From positions 1-36,998 of the forward strand of contig NZ_MUKP01000046.1 of the NCBI RefSeq assembly GCF_002081715.1: a stretch of DNA of 36,998 nucleotides. The letters run 5' to 3'. The stretch comes from Nocardia donostiensis. GTDB lineage: Bacteria > Actinomycetota > Actinomycetes > Mycobacteriales > Mycobacteriaceae. Numbering within the stretch: the first letter of the stretch is position 1; each line of letters opens with the position of its first letter. Below are positions 24,044 to 31,143 of the stretch, piece by piece. Under the pieces are notes generated by a model. That model saw only the letters and a program-made list of their open reading frames with translations, searched no databases and was not told the DNA's origin. The position numbers were made by a program, and so were the translations under genes.

Positions 24044-25216
24044 TCAGATCATCGCCCGGTACGGACCCTGCGGGTCACCGCCGAGCTGGGCGAGAGCTGC
24101 CGCATGGTAGGTCGTGCCGGGCACATGGATGGCGTGCATCAGGCCGACATGGGCATCGCGCCAGAACCGCTGCATCGGCGTCTTCAGGTGAGCCGCCGCG
24201 CCGCCGGCCCGAGCAAAAACCTCGTCCATCGCACGCACTGCGCGCCACGCCGCCGATATCTGGGTGCGCCGACCGATTGCGCGTTCCTCGAACCCGACAT
24301 CCTCGCCGCGGTCGGTCTTGTCCCAGAACCGGTCGACCGTTTCGAGGAGCGATACGCGGGCAGCGGAAATCTCTGCTGCCGCCTCACTGACGGCGAACAG
24401 GACATAGGGATCTTCTTTGATGGGAACGCCCGTGACCTGGACACGCTCTTTCTGTGCTGCGATATAGCAGGCCAGCGCGCCCTCGGCCATCCCGATCAGC
24501 GATGAGGTGATACCCAGCGGGAAGATGCACGAGAACGGAAAGCGGTACAGAGTCTCATCGCGGCCCGCGTGGCGCCAGCCGTTGCCGCTGAGCACTATGT
24601 CGGCATCGATCGTGCGGTACTCCGGGATAAACGCGTCCTTGACGATCAGGTCCTTCGAACCGGTGCCACGCAGGCCGATGACGTTCCAGCTGTCGTGGTC
24701 GATCTCGTAGTCCGAACGCGGCAGCACCACATGCAGCACCTCGCCGGTCCGGTTGCCGTCCTTGCCGCCGACAGCAGCACCGATCATGATCCAGCCGCAG
24801 TGATCGGTACCGGACGAGAACGACCAGCGTCCGTTGAGGATGTAGCCGCCCTCGACCGGGACCGCAACCCCCATCGGTGCATACGGTGACGCCATCCACA
24901 TATCGTTGTCCTCGCCCCAGATCTCCTCTTGTGCCTTGGCATCGAAGAATGCGAGTTCCCACGGATGAACGCCCACGATGCCGGCGACCCATCCCGCCGC
25001 ACCGTCGAGAGCAGCGAGGGCCATGGTGGTTTCGGCGGCCTCGCGGGGATGCGCCTCCAAGCCGCCGTACTCCTTCGGCTGGAGCATGCGGATCACGCCG
25101 GAATCACGCAGATGCTTCGCGGTCGTGTCGGAAAGCCGCATGAGCGATTCACCTTCGGCAGCTCCGGCGCGGATCTGGTCCGCATGCTGCATGATCCTGT
25201 CCAATACGTGGCCCAT
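24044..25216 (-). CDS. hsaA: HsaA-like flavin-dependent monooxygenase (oxygenase component)
   Basis: The ATG at 25216, with AGGAAG about ten bases upstream, gives 390 residues, near the length of known HsaA; longer upstream frames are not credible. The acyl-CoA dehydrogenase-type fold is clear: TMALAALDGAAGWVAGIVGV, GGYILNGRWSFSSGTDHCGW, DSWNVIGLRGTGSKDLIVKD and the C-terminal DAHVGLMHAIHVPGTTYHAA. HsaA uses reduced flavin to hydroxylate 3-HSA to the catechol 3,4-DHSA, the substrate of HsaC. It needs the flavin reductase HsaB. Here only a 5' stub of such a gene exists nearby, so reduced flavin must come from elsewhere. The promoter region, shared with a divergent SnoaL-like gene, contains a perfect IclR-like palindrome. 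Confidence 0.9.
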   Translation of the reverse strand: MGHVLDRIMQHADQIRAGAAEGESLMRLSDTTAKHLRDSGVIRMLQPKEYGGLEAHPREAAETTMALAALDGAAGWVAGIVGVHPWELAFFDAKAQEEIWGEDNDMWMASPYAPMGVAVPVEGGYILNGRWSFSSGTDHCGWIMIGAAVGGKDGNRTGEVLHVVLPRSDYEIDHDSWNVIGLRGTGSKDLIVKDAFIPEYRTIDADIVLSGNGWRHAGRDETLYRFPFSCIFPLGITSSLIGMAEGALACYIAAQKERVQVTGVPIKEDPYVLFAVSEAAAEISAARVSLLETVDRFWDKTDRGEDVGFEERAIGRRTQISAAWRAVRAMDEVFARAGGAAAHLKTPMQRFWRDAHVGLMHAIHVPGTTYHAAALAQLGGDPQGPYRAMI

Positions 25217-25359
25217 GGAGTGACTCTTCCTGGAATTCGGCCTCGTTGAGAGGCCGGGAACGGTGTGGTGTTCCTTGGCGAAACTGATCGGCCCCGCGCG
25301 CACTGTGCGGGTGTGATGTGGCCAACATTCCCAGCGCCGATGTGATCGCACACCCAGGT

Positions 25360-25374
25360 TTCCGTTGAACGGAA
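25360..25374. promoter_or_regulatory. IclR-type palindrome in the divergent hsaA/SnoaL promoter region
   Basis: TTCCGTTGAACGGAA is a perfect 7-1-7 inverted repeat. TTCCG/CGGAA half-sites are typical of IclR-family operators. It lies 143 bases upstream of the hsaA-like start and 88 bases upstream of the SnoaL-like start. One of the two adjacent IclR proteins is the natural candidate to bind it. Confidence 0.65.
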
Positions 25375-25462
25375 CACTCAGAGTTCTGGCTGACCGATAC
25401 CGGTAGAACAGAGGCGATGGCACCGCCCGCGCGAGTGCCCCGAACCTCGAGGAAGGATCGAC

Positions 25463-25948
25463 ATGACCGACACCGCAGATCTGGTGGCTTCTCTGCTCGA
25501 CCGGGTGCAGGCCCTCGAGGACAAGGCTGCTATCCACGAGGTGCTGACCGCCTACGGTCCCGCCGTCGACGCCGGCGACGCCGACGCCGTCGGTCGGTTG
25601 TGGTCCGAGGACGCCGTGTACGACCTCGACATTCGTGTGATGGAAGGACGCGACGCGATCACCGAAATGGTGCGCACCGCGCCTCATCAGGACTACATCG
25701 ATGAGGGCTGCGGGCACCTGCTGGATCCCATCCATATCCGTGTCGACGGTGATACCGCTGTGGCAACATGTCATTCGTTGTTACTGCGTCGCAACCCCGA
25801 TGCGGATTCGTTCCGGGTGTGGCGCGTCACCGCCAACCGCTTCGAACTCGCACGCGTCGACAGCACGTGGCTTATCAAGCGCCGCACTGCCCGGCTGCTC
25901 GACGGAAGCGCAGCTGCGCGCGAGCTGCTCGGCCGCGCCGGCCGCTGA
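25463..25948 (+). CDS. SnoaL-like (NTF2-fold) protein divergent from hsaA
   Basis: The protein has 161 residues, with AAGGATCG before the ATG. The segment IHEVLTAYGPAVDAGDADAV followed by GRLWSEDAVYDLD, EGRDAITEMV, GHLLDPIHIRVDGDTAVATC and FRVWRVTANRFELARVDSTW matches the SnoaL-like/NTF2 fold with the helix-then-sheet pattern. Members of this fold act as ketosteroid isomerases, dehydratases or ring-hydroxylating-dioxygenase beta subunits. The context therefore suggests a steroid-related isomerase or binding role, which is only inferred. It shares its promoter region with hsaA across the IclR-type palindrome. Confidence 0.87.
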   Translation: MTDTADLVASLLDRVQALEDKAAIHEVLTAYGPAVDAGDADAVGRLWSEDAVYDLDIRVMEGRDAITEMVRTAPHQDYIDEGCGHLLDPIHIRVDGDTAVATCHSLLLRRNPDADSFRVWRVTANRFELARVDSTWLIKRRTARLLDGSAAARELLGRAGR

Positions 25949-26011
25949 TCTTGCCGGTCGGCGCCATCGAGCCGTTGCCGCTGAGTGGGTTCCTCGGCAT
26001 CACCCTGCGGG

Positions 26012-27157
26012 TCAGTACAAGTTTCCTTCGTGGACAGCACGATTGAACGGTGTCAGCGGTGCTCCAGTACGCAATGTTTCTGTCAAAGCTGGGTCGGCGA
26101 GGTGAAGGCGTCCGATCGCGATCAGGTCGAACTCGCCGGACTCGAGTCGGCGCTCGACCTCGTAGATATTGTCGACAACCTCTGCGGCTCCCTCGACGTG
26201 ACTGTCGCGCAGCGACTTTCCGAGTCCGACGCTTCCCACCGCCATCGTGTGAACGCCTGTGAGCTTCTTGGCCCATCCGGCCAGCGACAGGTCGCTGCCT
26301 TCGAACGCCGGCAGATCGAAGCGCCGGGAACTGGCGTCGAAGACGTCCACACCGGCATCGGCGAGCGAACCGAGGATCACCTGCAGTTCGTTTGGGGTCT
26401 CGGCGATACGGGCGGTGTAGTCCTGCTGCTTGTGCTGTGAAAAGCGGAAGAAGATGGGCAGGTCGCCGCCGACGGCGCTGCGGATGGCCTTGACCACCTC
26501 AACAGGGAAACGGCTGCGCGCCACGAGATCGCCGCCCCACTGGTCGTCACGTGTGTTGGTGTCGTGCCACAGGAACGAATCCAGCAGGTAGCCATGACCC
26601 CCGTGCAGAGCGATGCCGTCGAAACCCAATTCGGCCGCAGTGACCGCTGCGCGCACATAAGCCGAGAGGACATCGGCGATGTCGCTGTCGGTCATCGGGC
26701 GGGTGAGCTGTGCAGCACGCGCGACGTACTCGTCGGAATATGAGGTGGCGCCGACGGTGCCCCACCTCCCGGAGGGCCGCATTGGCATTATGGCTGGGTC
26801 GACCTCGCTCATCGCACCCCAGAGCGGCCCGACATGCCAGAGCTGGGGAATGATCCTTCCGCCGGCCGCGTGCACGTCGTCGACCACGGTCCGCCACCCG
26901 GCCAGAGCGCCGTCGCCGTACATTCGGGGCACGCGCGAGTTGTCGACGGCGGTCGGATGTTCGATGGCGACGCCCTCGGTGATGATCAGGCCGGTACCCC
27001 CGGCGGCACGGCGCCGGTAGTAGCGAGCGACGTCAGACCCGGGAACTCCCGCCGGAGAAGCCGATCGAGTCATCGCGGACATGACGATCCGGTTCGGCAG
27101 ATTCAGGGAACGGACAGTCAACGACTGGAACAGTGCAGCGTGGTGATCGGTCATCAT
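26012..27157 (-). CDS. Old Yellow Enzyme-family FMN ene-reductase
   Basis: The ATG at 27157 (MMTDHHAALFQSLTVRSLNL) gives 381 residues, close to the family norm; 27154 is equivalent, and the ribosome site is weak. OYE landmarks are LPNRIVMSAMTRSASPAG, GGTGLIITEGVAIEHPTA, IIPQLWHVG, the active-site region FDGIALHGGHGYLLDSFLWH with NTRDDQWGGDLVARSRFPVE, and the C-terminal FMN phosphate-binding segment FDLIAIGRLHLADP. Such enzymes reduce activated C=C bonds with NADPH. Bacterial OYEs can reduce unsaturated 3-ketosteroids, so a role in steroid handling is plausible here but unproven. Directly upstream on the same strand lies the stub of an hsaB-like flavin reductase gene. Confidence 0.9.
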   Translation of the reverse strand: MMTDHHAALFQSLTVRSLNLPNRIVMSAMTRSASPAGVPGSDVARYYRRRAAGGTGLIITEGVAIEHPTAVDNSRVPRMYGDGALAGWRTVVDDVHAAGGRIIPQLWHVGPLWGAMSEVDPAIMPMRPSGRWGTVGATSYSDEYVARAAQLTRPMTDSDIADVLSAYVRAAVTAAELGFDGIALHGGHGYLLDSFLWHDTNTRDDQWGGDLVARSRFPVEVVKAIRSAVGGDLPIFFRFSQHKQQDYTARIAETPNELQVILGSLADAGVDVFDASSRRFDLPAFEGSDLSLAGWAKKLTGVHTMAVGSVGLGKSLRDSHVEGAAEVVDNIYEVERRLESGEFDLIAIGRLHLADPALTETLRTGAPLTPFNRAVHEGNLY

Positions 27158-27271
27158 GATCACCGGACAGCGACGGAGTCGCCCGCTTCGAAGTTTCCCG
27201 CTCGAGTTCGACGAACTTGCGTCCGTTGCGCGACCCGAACCGGGTGCAGAGGACAGTCCCCCCTCCACATC

Positions 27272-27345
27272 ACCACGGTCACCCCGCTTGTGAACTGGCC
27301 CGATGCGCTCCGCATCTCAGCCTGTGGCATTGATTCGACGGACAC
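27272..27345 (-). pseudogene. 5' stub of an HsaB-like flavin reductase gene
   Basis: A GTG at 27345 opens MSVESMPQAEMRSASGQFTS followed by GVTVVM, after which the sequence becomes unrelated (WRGDCPLHPVRV). Flavin reductases of the HsaB/HpaC family start with D-P-R-x-(F/M)-R-x-(V/A)-LGQF-x-TG-(I/V)-TV-(I/V), which fits closely. Only about 25 of some 180 residues remain, so this is a truncated gene. It lies just upstream of the OYE gene. Identification rests on a short match. Confidence 0.55.
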
Positions 27346-27777
27346 TCGGGCCCACCTCCGATTCCATTGCGTGGTCGAGAGTTCGACTGCGTTGATCTGC
27401 GAGCGTATGGCTGCTCAGTGGTGGTTCACAGCCCGTTCTCACTCAGTGGAAGCCGCCGCCGGCAGGCAGGAGCGCCGTCTCGCTCAACGGAAGCCCTACT
27501 GTGACGCGGCGGCCCGGTCTGCACCCACCCTCGGGCAGCCACCTCGGTGGCAGCCGCTCGCCTCGGACCAGCCGGGGCACAGGAGTACATACCCGCTACG
27601 CAACGCGACGGTCAGGCTCACCGTGTCCTCGCACAGTAGGCGGAAGCCATGTGGACGGCGTCGTAAGGGGCTACATCACCGCCACCGGACCTCGATTAGG
27701 CGGTCTACCTGTGCCCTCGGCCGGGATACTCAATTTCTCAGACGCTCTACGAGGTGCCGTGTTAGTTGATTCAAGCA
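27346..27777. other. Gene-free stretch, probable decayed DNA
   Basis: No open frame on either strand shows a family motif, ribosome site or believable composition. The stretch lies between two gene fragments (the flavin reductase stub and the duplicated dehydrogenase piece), so it is probably rearranged DNA rather than a regulatory region. Confidence 0.5.
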
Positions 27778-27908
27778 ATCGATATCGGTGGTGGCTACAA
27801 CACCGAGTGCTCGGTCCAGTCCCGCGAGTGTGCCCGCGTCCTGTCCGGCCTTGGCCGGTTCGTGTACGAGCACGCCTGTCAGGGTGAGTTCCGGGTGGGC
27901 GTCGACCG
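27778..27908 (-). pseudogene. 131-bp duplicated fragment of the amine dehydrogenase-like gene
   Basis: This piece matches 16291-16421 at 129 of 131 bases in the same orientation. It encodes the same internal segment (VDAHPELTLTGVLVHEPAKA, then GQDAGTLAGLDRALGV) with one Ala-to-Val change. It lacks the Rossmann start and all of the rest of the gene, so it is non-functional. Flanking bases are unrelated to the first copy. Either a segment of the neighbouring gene was copied here, or a third near-identical gene elsewhere was the source. Confidence 0.9.
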
Positions 27909-28017
27909 GCAGTCGACGGCTGGAGAAGCGATGGCCTCGGCTGTCGATCGGCCCGATCGCGCGGTGGCAAGCTCGCCCATCGGCCACGACTACCCGGCCC
28001 GGCTCGGTGATCCCGAG

Positions 28018-28434
28018 TCAGCTCCCGCCGACACCGAGGGCGGTCAGCAACACCAGCACGACGGTGGCGACGGCGAGCACCCCGTGGCCACCGACCACCG
28101 CGACCGGGAAGTGCCGTTCGGCCGGCTCGGGCGTTTCGGTCGTGGTGTGTGCCCGGTATACGGGCAGCCAGCGTCGCAGCATCGCGAATCCGAGCAGCGC
28201 CACCGGGACCAAGAGAACGAACGCGACCCAGGCGAGCGCGTCGTTGCCGACGACCAGGTAAACGATCCAGATGATCAGCCCGACCGCAGCAAGCAGGAAG
28301 TGCCCGAACAGGACCGGAGCGGGCAGGTGGCTTGAACTCGGTTGCCGGGCACCGCCTTTGGCGATCCAGGTTCCGAGCATAACGAAACCACCCCCAGCGG
28401 TGAGCACCCAGAGGATCAGTGCCGCGATACCCAT
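28018..28434 (-). CDS. Small integral membrane protein, four helices
   Basis: AGGAGA before the ATG at 28434 fixes a protein of 138 residues. Hydrophobic segments lie at about 2-24 (IAALILWVLTAGGGFVMLGT), 41-63 (PVLFGHFLLAAVGLIIWIVY), 68-88 (ALAWVAFVLLVPVALLGFAM) and 113-136 (VVGGHGVLAVATVVLVLLTA). The loops contain His residues (HLPAPVLFGHFL, RHFPVAVVGGHG), which could hold a heme or metal, but this is speculation. I do not recognise the family. It lies 37 bases downstream of the DUF2231-like gene and is probably co-transcribed with it, under the divergent Cys-rich regulator. Confidence 0.83.
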   Translation of the reverse strand: MGIAALILWVLTAGGGFVMLGTWIAKGGARQPSSSHLPAPVLFGHFLLAAVGLIIWIVYLVVGNDALAWVAFVLLVPVALLGFAMLRRWLPVYRAHTTTETPEPAERHFPVAVVGGHGVLAVATVVLVLLTALGVGGS

Positions 28435-28471
28435 GCTGTCTCCTGATATGTGTCGTTGTGATGGTAGGGAT

Positions 28472-28984
28472 TCACTGCTGAAAGCCAGTGGCCTGCGTGG
28501 TTTCGTCGGCCACGCGGACCCCGTAGCGGTAGGCGAGCTTGCCCCCGAGGTAGCCGGATACGGCGAGGGCAATCAGGCTGACGACCGACAAGACCAACGG
28601 TCCGGCCGGGACAGCGCCATGGGGTCCGCCGCCGGAGTTCCGCCACCAGAAACCGATAGCGAAGGCGGTGGTGACGGCCAGGTTCAGCCCCATGTGCACC
28701 AGACCGGTGCGAAATGCGGCAGTCCCTGTCGGGATGGCGAACAGATCCAGGAATCCGATCGTGGCTGCGGCGAGCGCGCCGAGCACGCCGACGGCGATGA
28801 GCCATACGGCACCGCGGGCGAGGAATTCCGGGTCATCCACGAGATGGGAGCCGATATCGAATACCAGGCTGGCAACCCATGCCCCGATCGGCACCGTGAC
28901 CAGGATCGGATGGAACGGATGCCCGTACGGTCCGGCCAATACGGCGCTGACCGGATGTTTGGCTTGCTGCGTACCGCTGCTCAC
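28472..28984 (-). CDS. DUF2231-like membrane protein
   Basis: The start is placed at the GTG at 28984 because GGGAGG lies five bases upstream; the GTG at 28990 would overlap that site. The protein has 170 residues. It begins with the family-like GPYGHPFHPILVTVPIGAWV, in which the His pair and following helix are characteristic. Further helices are at about 60-80 (AVWLIAVGVLGALAAATIGF), 95-115 (LVHMGLNLAVTTAFAIGFWW) and 130-150. The DUF2231 family is common in actinobacteria, often beside heme or redox genes, but has no established function. Transcription is divergent from the SufR-like gene; a 24-bp inverted repeat lies in the promoter. Confidence 0.87.
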   Translation of the reverse strand: MSSGTQQAKHPVSAVLAGPYGHPFHPILVTVPIGAWVASLVFDIGSHLVDDPEFLARGAVWLIAVGVLGALAAATIGFLDLFAIPTGTAAFRTGLVHMGLNLAVTTAFAIGFWWRNSGGGPHGAVPAGPLVLSVVSLIALAVSGYLGGKLAYRYGVRVADETTQATGFQQ

Positions 28985-29007
28985 ATCCACCTCCCAACTG
29001 GGCCTAT

Positions 29008-29031
29008 TTTCACCAATAAGTATTGGCGAAA
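29008..29031. promoter_or_regulatory. Inverted repeat operator candidate between DUF2231 and SufR-like genes
   Basis: TTTCACCAATA (29008-29018) and TATTGGCGAAA (29021-29031) are inverted arms that match at 10 of 11 positions around AG. The AT-rich centre, CCAATAAGTATTGG, is perfect. It lies 24 bases upstream of the DUF2231-like start and 75 bases upstream of the regulator start, ideal for autoregulation and control of the divergent unit. Confidence 0.75.
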
Positions 29032-29093
29032 TACCGGGTGTGAGTCAAGTCGCACCCGGTAACCGGGAGGGTTCCCGCCCGTACGAACGGCGT

Positions 29094-29099
29094 TATCGT
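29094..29099 (+). promoter_or_regulatory. Candidate -10 element for a leaderless transcript
   Basis: TATCGT fits the actinobacterial TAnnnT -10 pattern. It ends seven bases before the GTG start at 29106, and no ribosome-binding site is visible before that GTG. This arrangement suggests transcription beginning at the start codon itself. Confidence 0.4.
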
Positions 29100-29105
29100 G
29101 GTCGA

Positions 29106-29801
29106 GTGACCAGCGAAAAGGTGTTCGGTGCCGTAGCCGTGCTCGACGACGAACTGCGCCGCGGCATGTACCGGTTCATCCGCCGCGCCGGCCGTCCGGT
29201 CACCCGGGACGAGGCCGCCGAGCAGGTGGGGATCTCGCGAAAGCTGGCCGCGTTCCACCTCGACAAGCTCGTCACCGCTGGACTGCTGCGGGCGCGTTAT
29301 GAGCAGGTCGGCGGAATCCGGCGAGTCGGGCGTGCACCGAAGGTCTACGAACCCACCGACACCGAAGTACGGGTGAGCATCCCCGAGCGCAGGCATGAAG
29401 TGCTGGCCCAGATCCTGATGGGCGCCGTACTCGCCGAGGGCGCCGATGAAACCGCCCGCGAGGCGGCGCAGCGAGTCGCCGCCGAACGCGGGGCACAGCT
29501 CGGCCACGACGTCCGGGATCGGGTTCACCCCGGAGAGCTAGGCCCCGACGGCGCTCTCACCTTGCTCGAATCGGTGCTCACCGACCAGGGATTCGAACCC
29601 GGTCGCACCGCCCCCAACTGCATTCGGTTGCGCAACTGCCCGTTTCATCCCCTTGCCGCCGAAGCACCGGATCTCGTGTGCGTACTCAACCGTGCATACC
29701 TCACCGGCGTGCTCACCGGACTCGGAGCCGATACCGTCCAGGCGACGCAGGCACCCAGGGCCGGGGAATGCTGCGTCGAACTCCACACGGCCACAGACTG
29801 A
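29106..29801 (+). CDS. SufR-like winged-helix regulator with C-terminal cysteine cluster
   Basis: The GTG at 29106 gives 231 residues; a longer upstream frame crosses the promoter and is rejected. The N-terminal winged helix is DELRRGMYRFIRRAGRPVTR, then DEAAEQVGISRKLAAFHLDK and LVTAGLLRARYE. The C-terminal domain has NCIRLRNCPFHPLAAEAPDL followed by VCVLNRAYLTGVL and GECCVEL, with cysteines 172, 178, 192, 222 and 223. The NCPF...P-x-x-(V)C...C order resembles SufR-type regulators, in which three cysteines hold an iron-sulfur cluster used to sense redox or iron state. Cluster binding here is an inference. The likely targets are its own gene and the divergent pair of membrane protein genes. 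Confidence 0.85.
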   Translation: MTSEKVFGAVAVLDDELRRGMYRFIRRAGRPVTRDEAAEQVGISRKLAAFHLDKLVTAGLLRARYEQVGGIRRVGRAPKVYEPTDTEVRVSIPERRHEVLAQILMGAVLAEGADETAREAAQRVAAERGAQLGHDVRDRVHPGELGPDGALTLLESVLTDQGFEPGRTAPNCIRLRNCPFHPLAAEAPDLVCVLNRAYLTGVLTGLGADTVQATQAPRAGECCVELHTATD

Positions 29802-29831
29802 ACCGCGCGCGAGCCGAATCGACAATGCAGA

Positions 29832-29857
29832 CCCGCCGGTTCGGTGACACCGGCGGG
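29832..29857. terminator. Hairpin between convergent regulator and deformylase genes
   Basis: CCCGCCGGT (29832-29840) pairs with ACCGGCGGG (29849-29857) around an eight-base loop. It starts 30 bases after the stop of the SufR-like gene and is a likely terminator for it. Confidence 0.6.
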
Positions 29858-29943
29858 CGCAGCGACCGGCTCATCGGCTCCGCCACGTTGCTGCGCGGGT
29901 CCGGATTGTCGAACTGGGAGCTACTGGTGCACGAAGGCCCAGG

Positions 29944-30516
29944 TCATACCTGGGCGGAAGGACGCGTGTTCGAGCCCGGCAACCAACTGTTGCCGGGCTG
30001 GTTCCATTGCCGGTCCTTGATCATTTTCCGTGCGGCCCGCTGGTTCCTACCGATGAGCCGCTGCAGGTAGAGACGTCCGGCAAGGTGGTCGGTCTCGTGT
30101 TGCAGACAGCGGGCGAGGTAGCCGGTGGCTTCGACGGTGACGGGATCTCCTGCCATGTCCACGCCGGTGACTTTTGCCCAGTGCGCGCGCCCGGTGGGGA
30201 ACCACTCCCCCGGCACCGACAAGCACCCTTCGAGGTCATCGTCCGGGTCGGGCATCGTTTCCGGGACCTCGGAGGTTTCCAGGACGGGATTGATGACATG
30301 GCCGCGGCGGCGCACGCCGGAGGCGATGAGGTCGTAGACGAACACCGCGCGAGGGTCACCGACCTGGTTCGCCGCCAAGCCGGCTCCGTTGGCAGCAGTA
30401 TTGGTATCGAACAGATCGCTGACGAAGGACACGAGTTCGTCGGTGAAATCGGTGACCGGAACCGCAGGAGTGGTCAGCCTCGGGTCACCGGCAATGAGGA
30501 TAGGTCGAACAGTCAT
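29944..30516 (-). CDS. def: Peptide deformylase
   Basis: The ATG at 30516 (MTVRPILIAGDPRLTTPAVP) gives 190 residues. All three deformylase motifs are intact: GAGLAANQ (44-51), EGCLS with metal ligand Cys98, and QHETDH with His140, Glu141 and His144. The enzyme removes the N-formyl group from nascent proteins. The core ends near KMIKDRQW. A tail of about 20 residues follows, encoded in part by a perfect hairpin (29973-29999), which suggests that a terminator has been read into the gene after loss of an earlier stop. The gene is divergent from a PadR regulator across a TACTCA/TGAGTA palindrome. Actinomycetes often have more than one def gene, and a regulated, non-housekeeping copy is likely here. 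Confidence 0.95.
   Translation of the reverse strand: MTVRPILIAGDPRLTTPAVPVTDFTDELVSFVSDLFDTNTAANGAGLAANQVGDPRAVFVYDLIASGVRRRGHVINPVLETSEVPETMPDPDDDLEGCLSVPGEWFPTGRAHWAKVTGVDMAGDPVTVEATGYLARCLQHETDHLAGRLYLQRLIGRNQRAARKMIKDRQWNQPGNSWLPGSNTRPSAQV
29973..29999. terminator. Hairpin inside the 3' end of def
   Basis: AGCCCGGCAAC (29973-29983) pairs perfectly with 29989-29999 around CAACT, an 11-bp stem. It encodes part of the unusual C-terminal tail of the deformylase and could act as a terminator for either direction. Confidence 0.55.
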
Positions 30517-30527
30517 GAAGGCGAGGG

Positions 30528-30543
30528 TACTCAAATATGAGTA
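30528..30543. promoter_or_regulatory. PadR operator candidate in the def/padR divergent promoter
   Basis: TACTCAAATATGAGTA has perfect six-base arms around AATA. It lies 12 bases before the def start and 20 bases before the PadR gene start, so a bound repressor would cover both promoters. PadR proteins usually bind such dyads at their own promoter. Confidence 0.7.
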
Positions 30544-30562
30544 GTCGTGGCAGACTAGGTGG

Positions 30563-31099
30563 GTGAACGAGACACGGTTGTTCGTGCTGGCGGCTCTGGC
30601 CCGGCGAGGCCCGATGCATGGTCATCAACTGCGCCGGGACGCGCGCTTGGACCGCGCCGACCTGTGGTCGCGGGTCAAACCGGGTTCGCTGTACGGCGCC
30701 TTGCATCGCATGGAAAGCGAAGGCTTGGTCCGTCCGTTGCGGACCGAACAAGAGGGCGCCCTGCCAGCGCGAACGGTTTATCAGATCACCGAAGAGGGGT
30801 TGCGCGAACTGCGGGCATTGCGCGACGAAGCGTTCACCGAGGTCGACATCCGGCCGGATCCGGTCGATCTCGCCTTGGCCGTCGGTGACGACCTCGATCC
30901 GGAGTTGCTGCGCGGCTATCTGGAAGACCGCATCGCCGCGCTTCGGGCGCGCAGCTCCCGGATCGAGCATCAACTCGATCGGCGATGGCCGGATCAGAGC
31001 GCTGCCGACGACCTGATCGTCGATCACGCCCGGATGCGCATCCAAGCCGAAATCACCTGGCACGAAAAGGTGCTGGCCAACATCGACAAACTGCGCTGA
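30563..31099 (+). CDS. PadR-family transcriptional regulator
   Basis: The GTG at 30563 gives 178 residues. The winged helix is at 1-85: NETRLFVLAALARRGPMHGH, QLRRDARLDRADLWSRVKPG, SLYGALHRMESEGLV and TVYQITEEGLREL, the standard PadR N-domain. The C-terminal part (ELLRGYLEDRIAALRARSSR, then HARMRIQAEITWHEKVLANI) is the helical dimerisation domain of PadR-s2/Vir-like proteins. The gene is divergent from def and starts 20 bases from a perfect palindrome that probably is its operator. The ligand and the reason for linkage to a deformylase gene are unknown; drug- or phenolic-responsive control is typical of the family. Confidence 0.93.
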   Translation: MNETRLFVLAALARRGPMHGHQLRRDARLDRADLWSRVKPGSLYGALHRMESEGLVRPLRTEQEGALPARTVYQITEEGLRELRALRDEAFTEVDIRPDPVDLALAVGDDLDPELLRGYLEDRIAALRARSSRIEHQLDRRWPDQSAADDLIVDHARMRIQAEITWHEKVLANIDKLR

Positions 31100-31143
31100 C
31101 CGAGCCGGACTGTCGAGCGGTCCGTCGGCGACAGATTCCAGCC

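Noticed and set aside
25217..25774. Upstream extension of the HsaA-like protein
   Set aside because: It runs opposite to the SnoaL-like gene, crosses the palindrome and has no family similarity; the ATG at 25216 has a ribosome site and gives the expected length.
29824..30070. Small plus-strand frame opposite the def gene
   Set aside because: Antisense to the deformylase tail and made partly by two hairpins; no ribosome site or homology visible.
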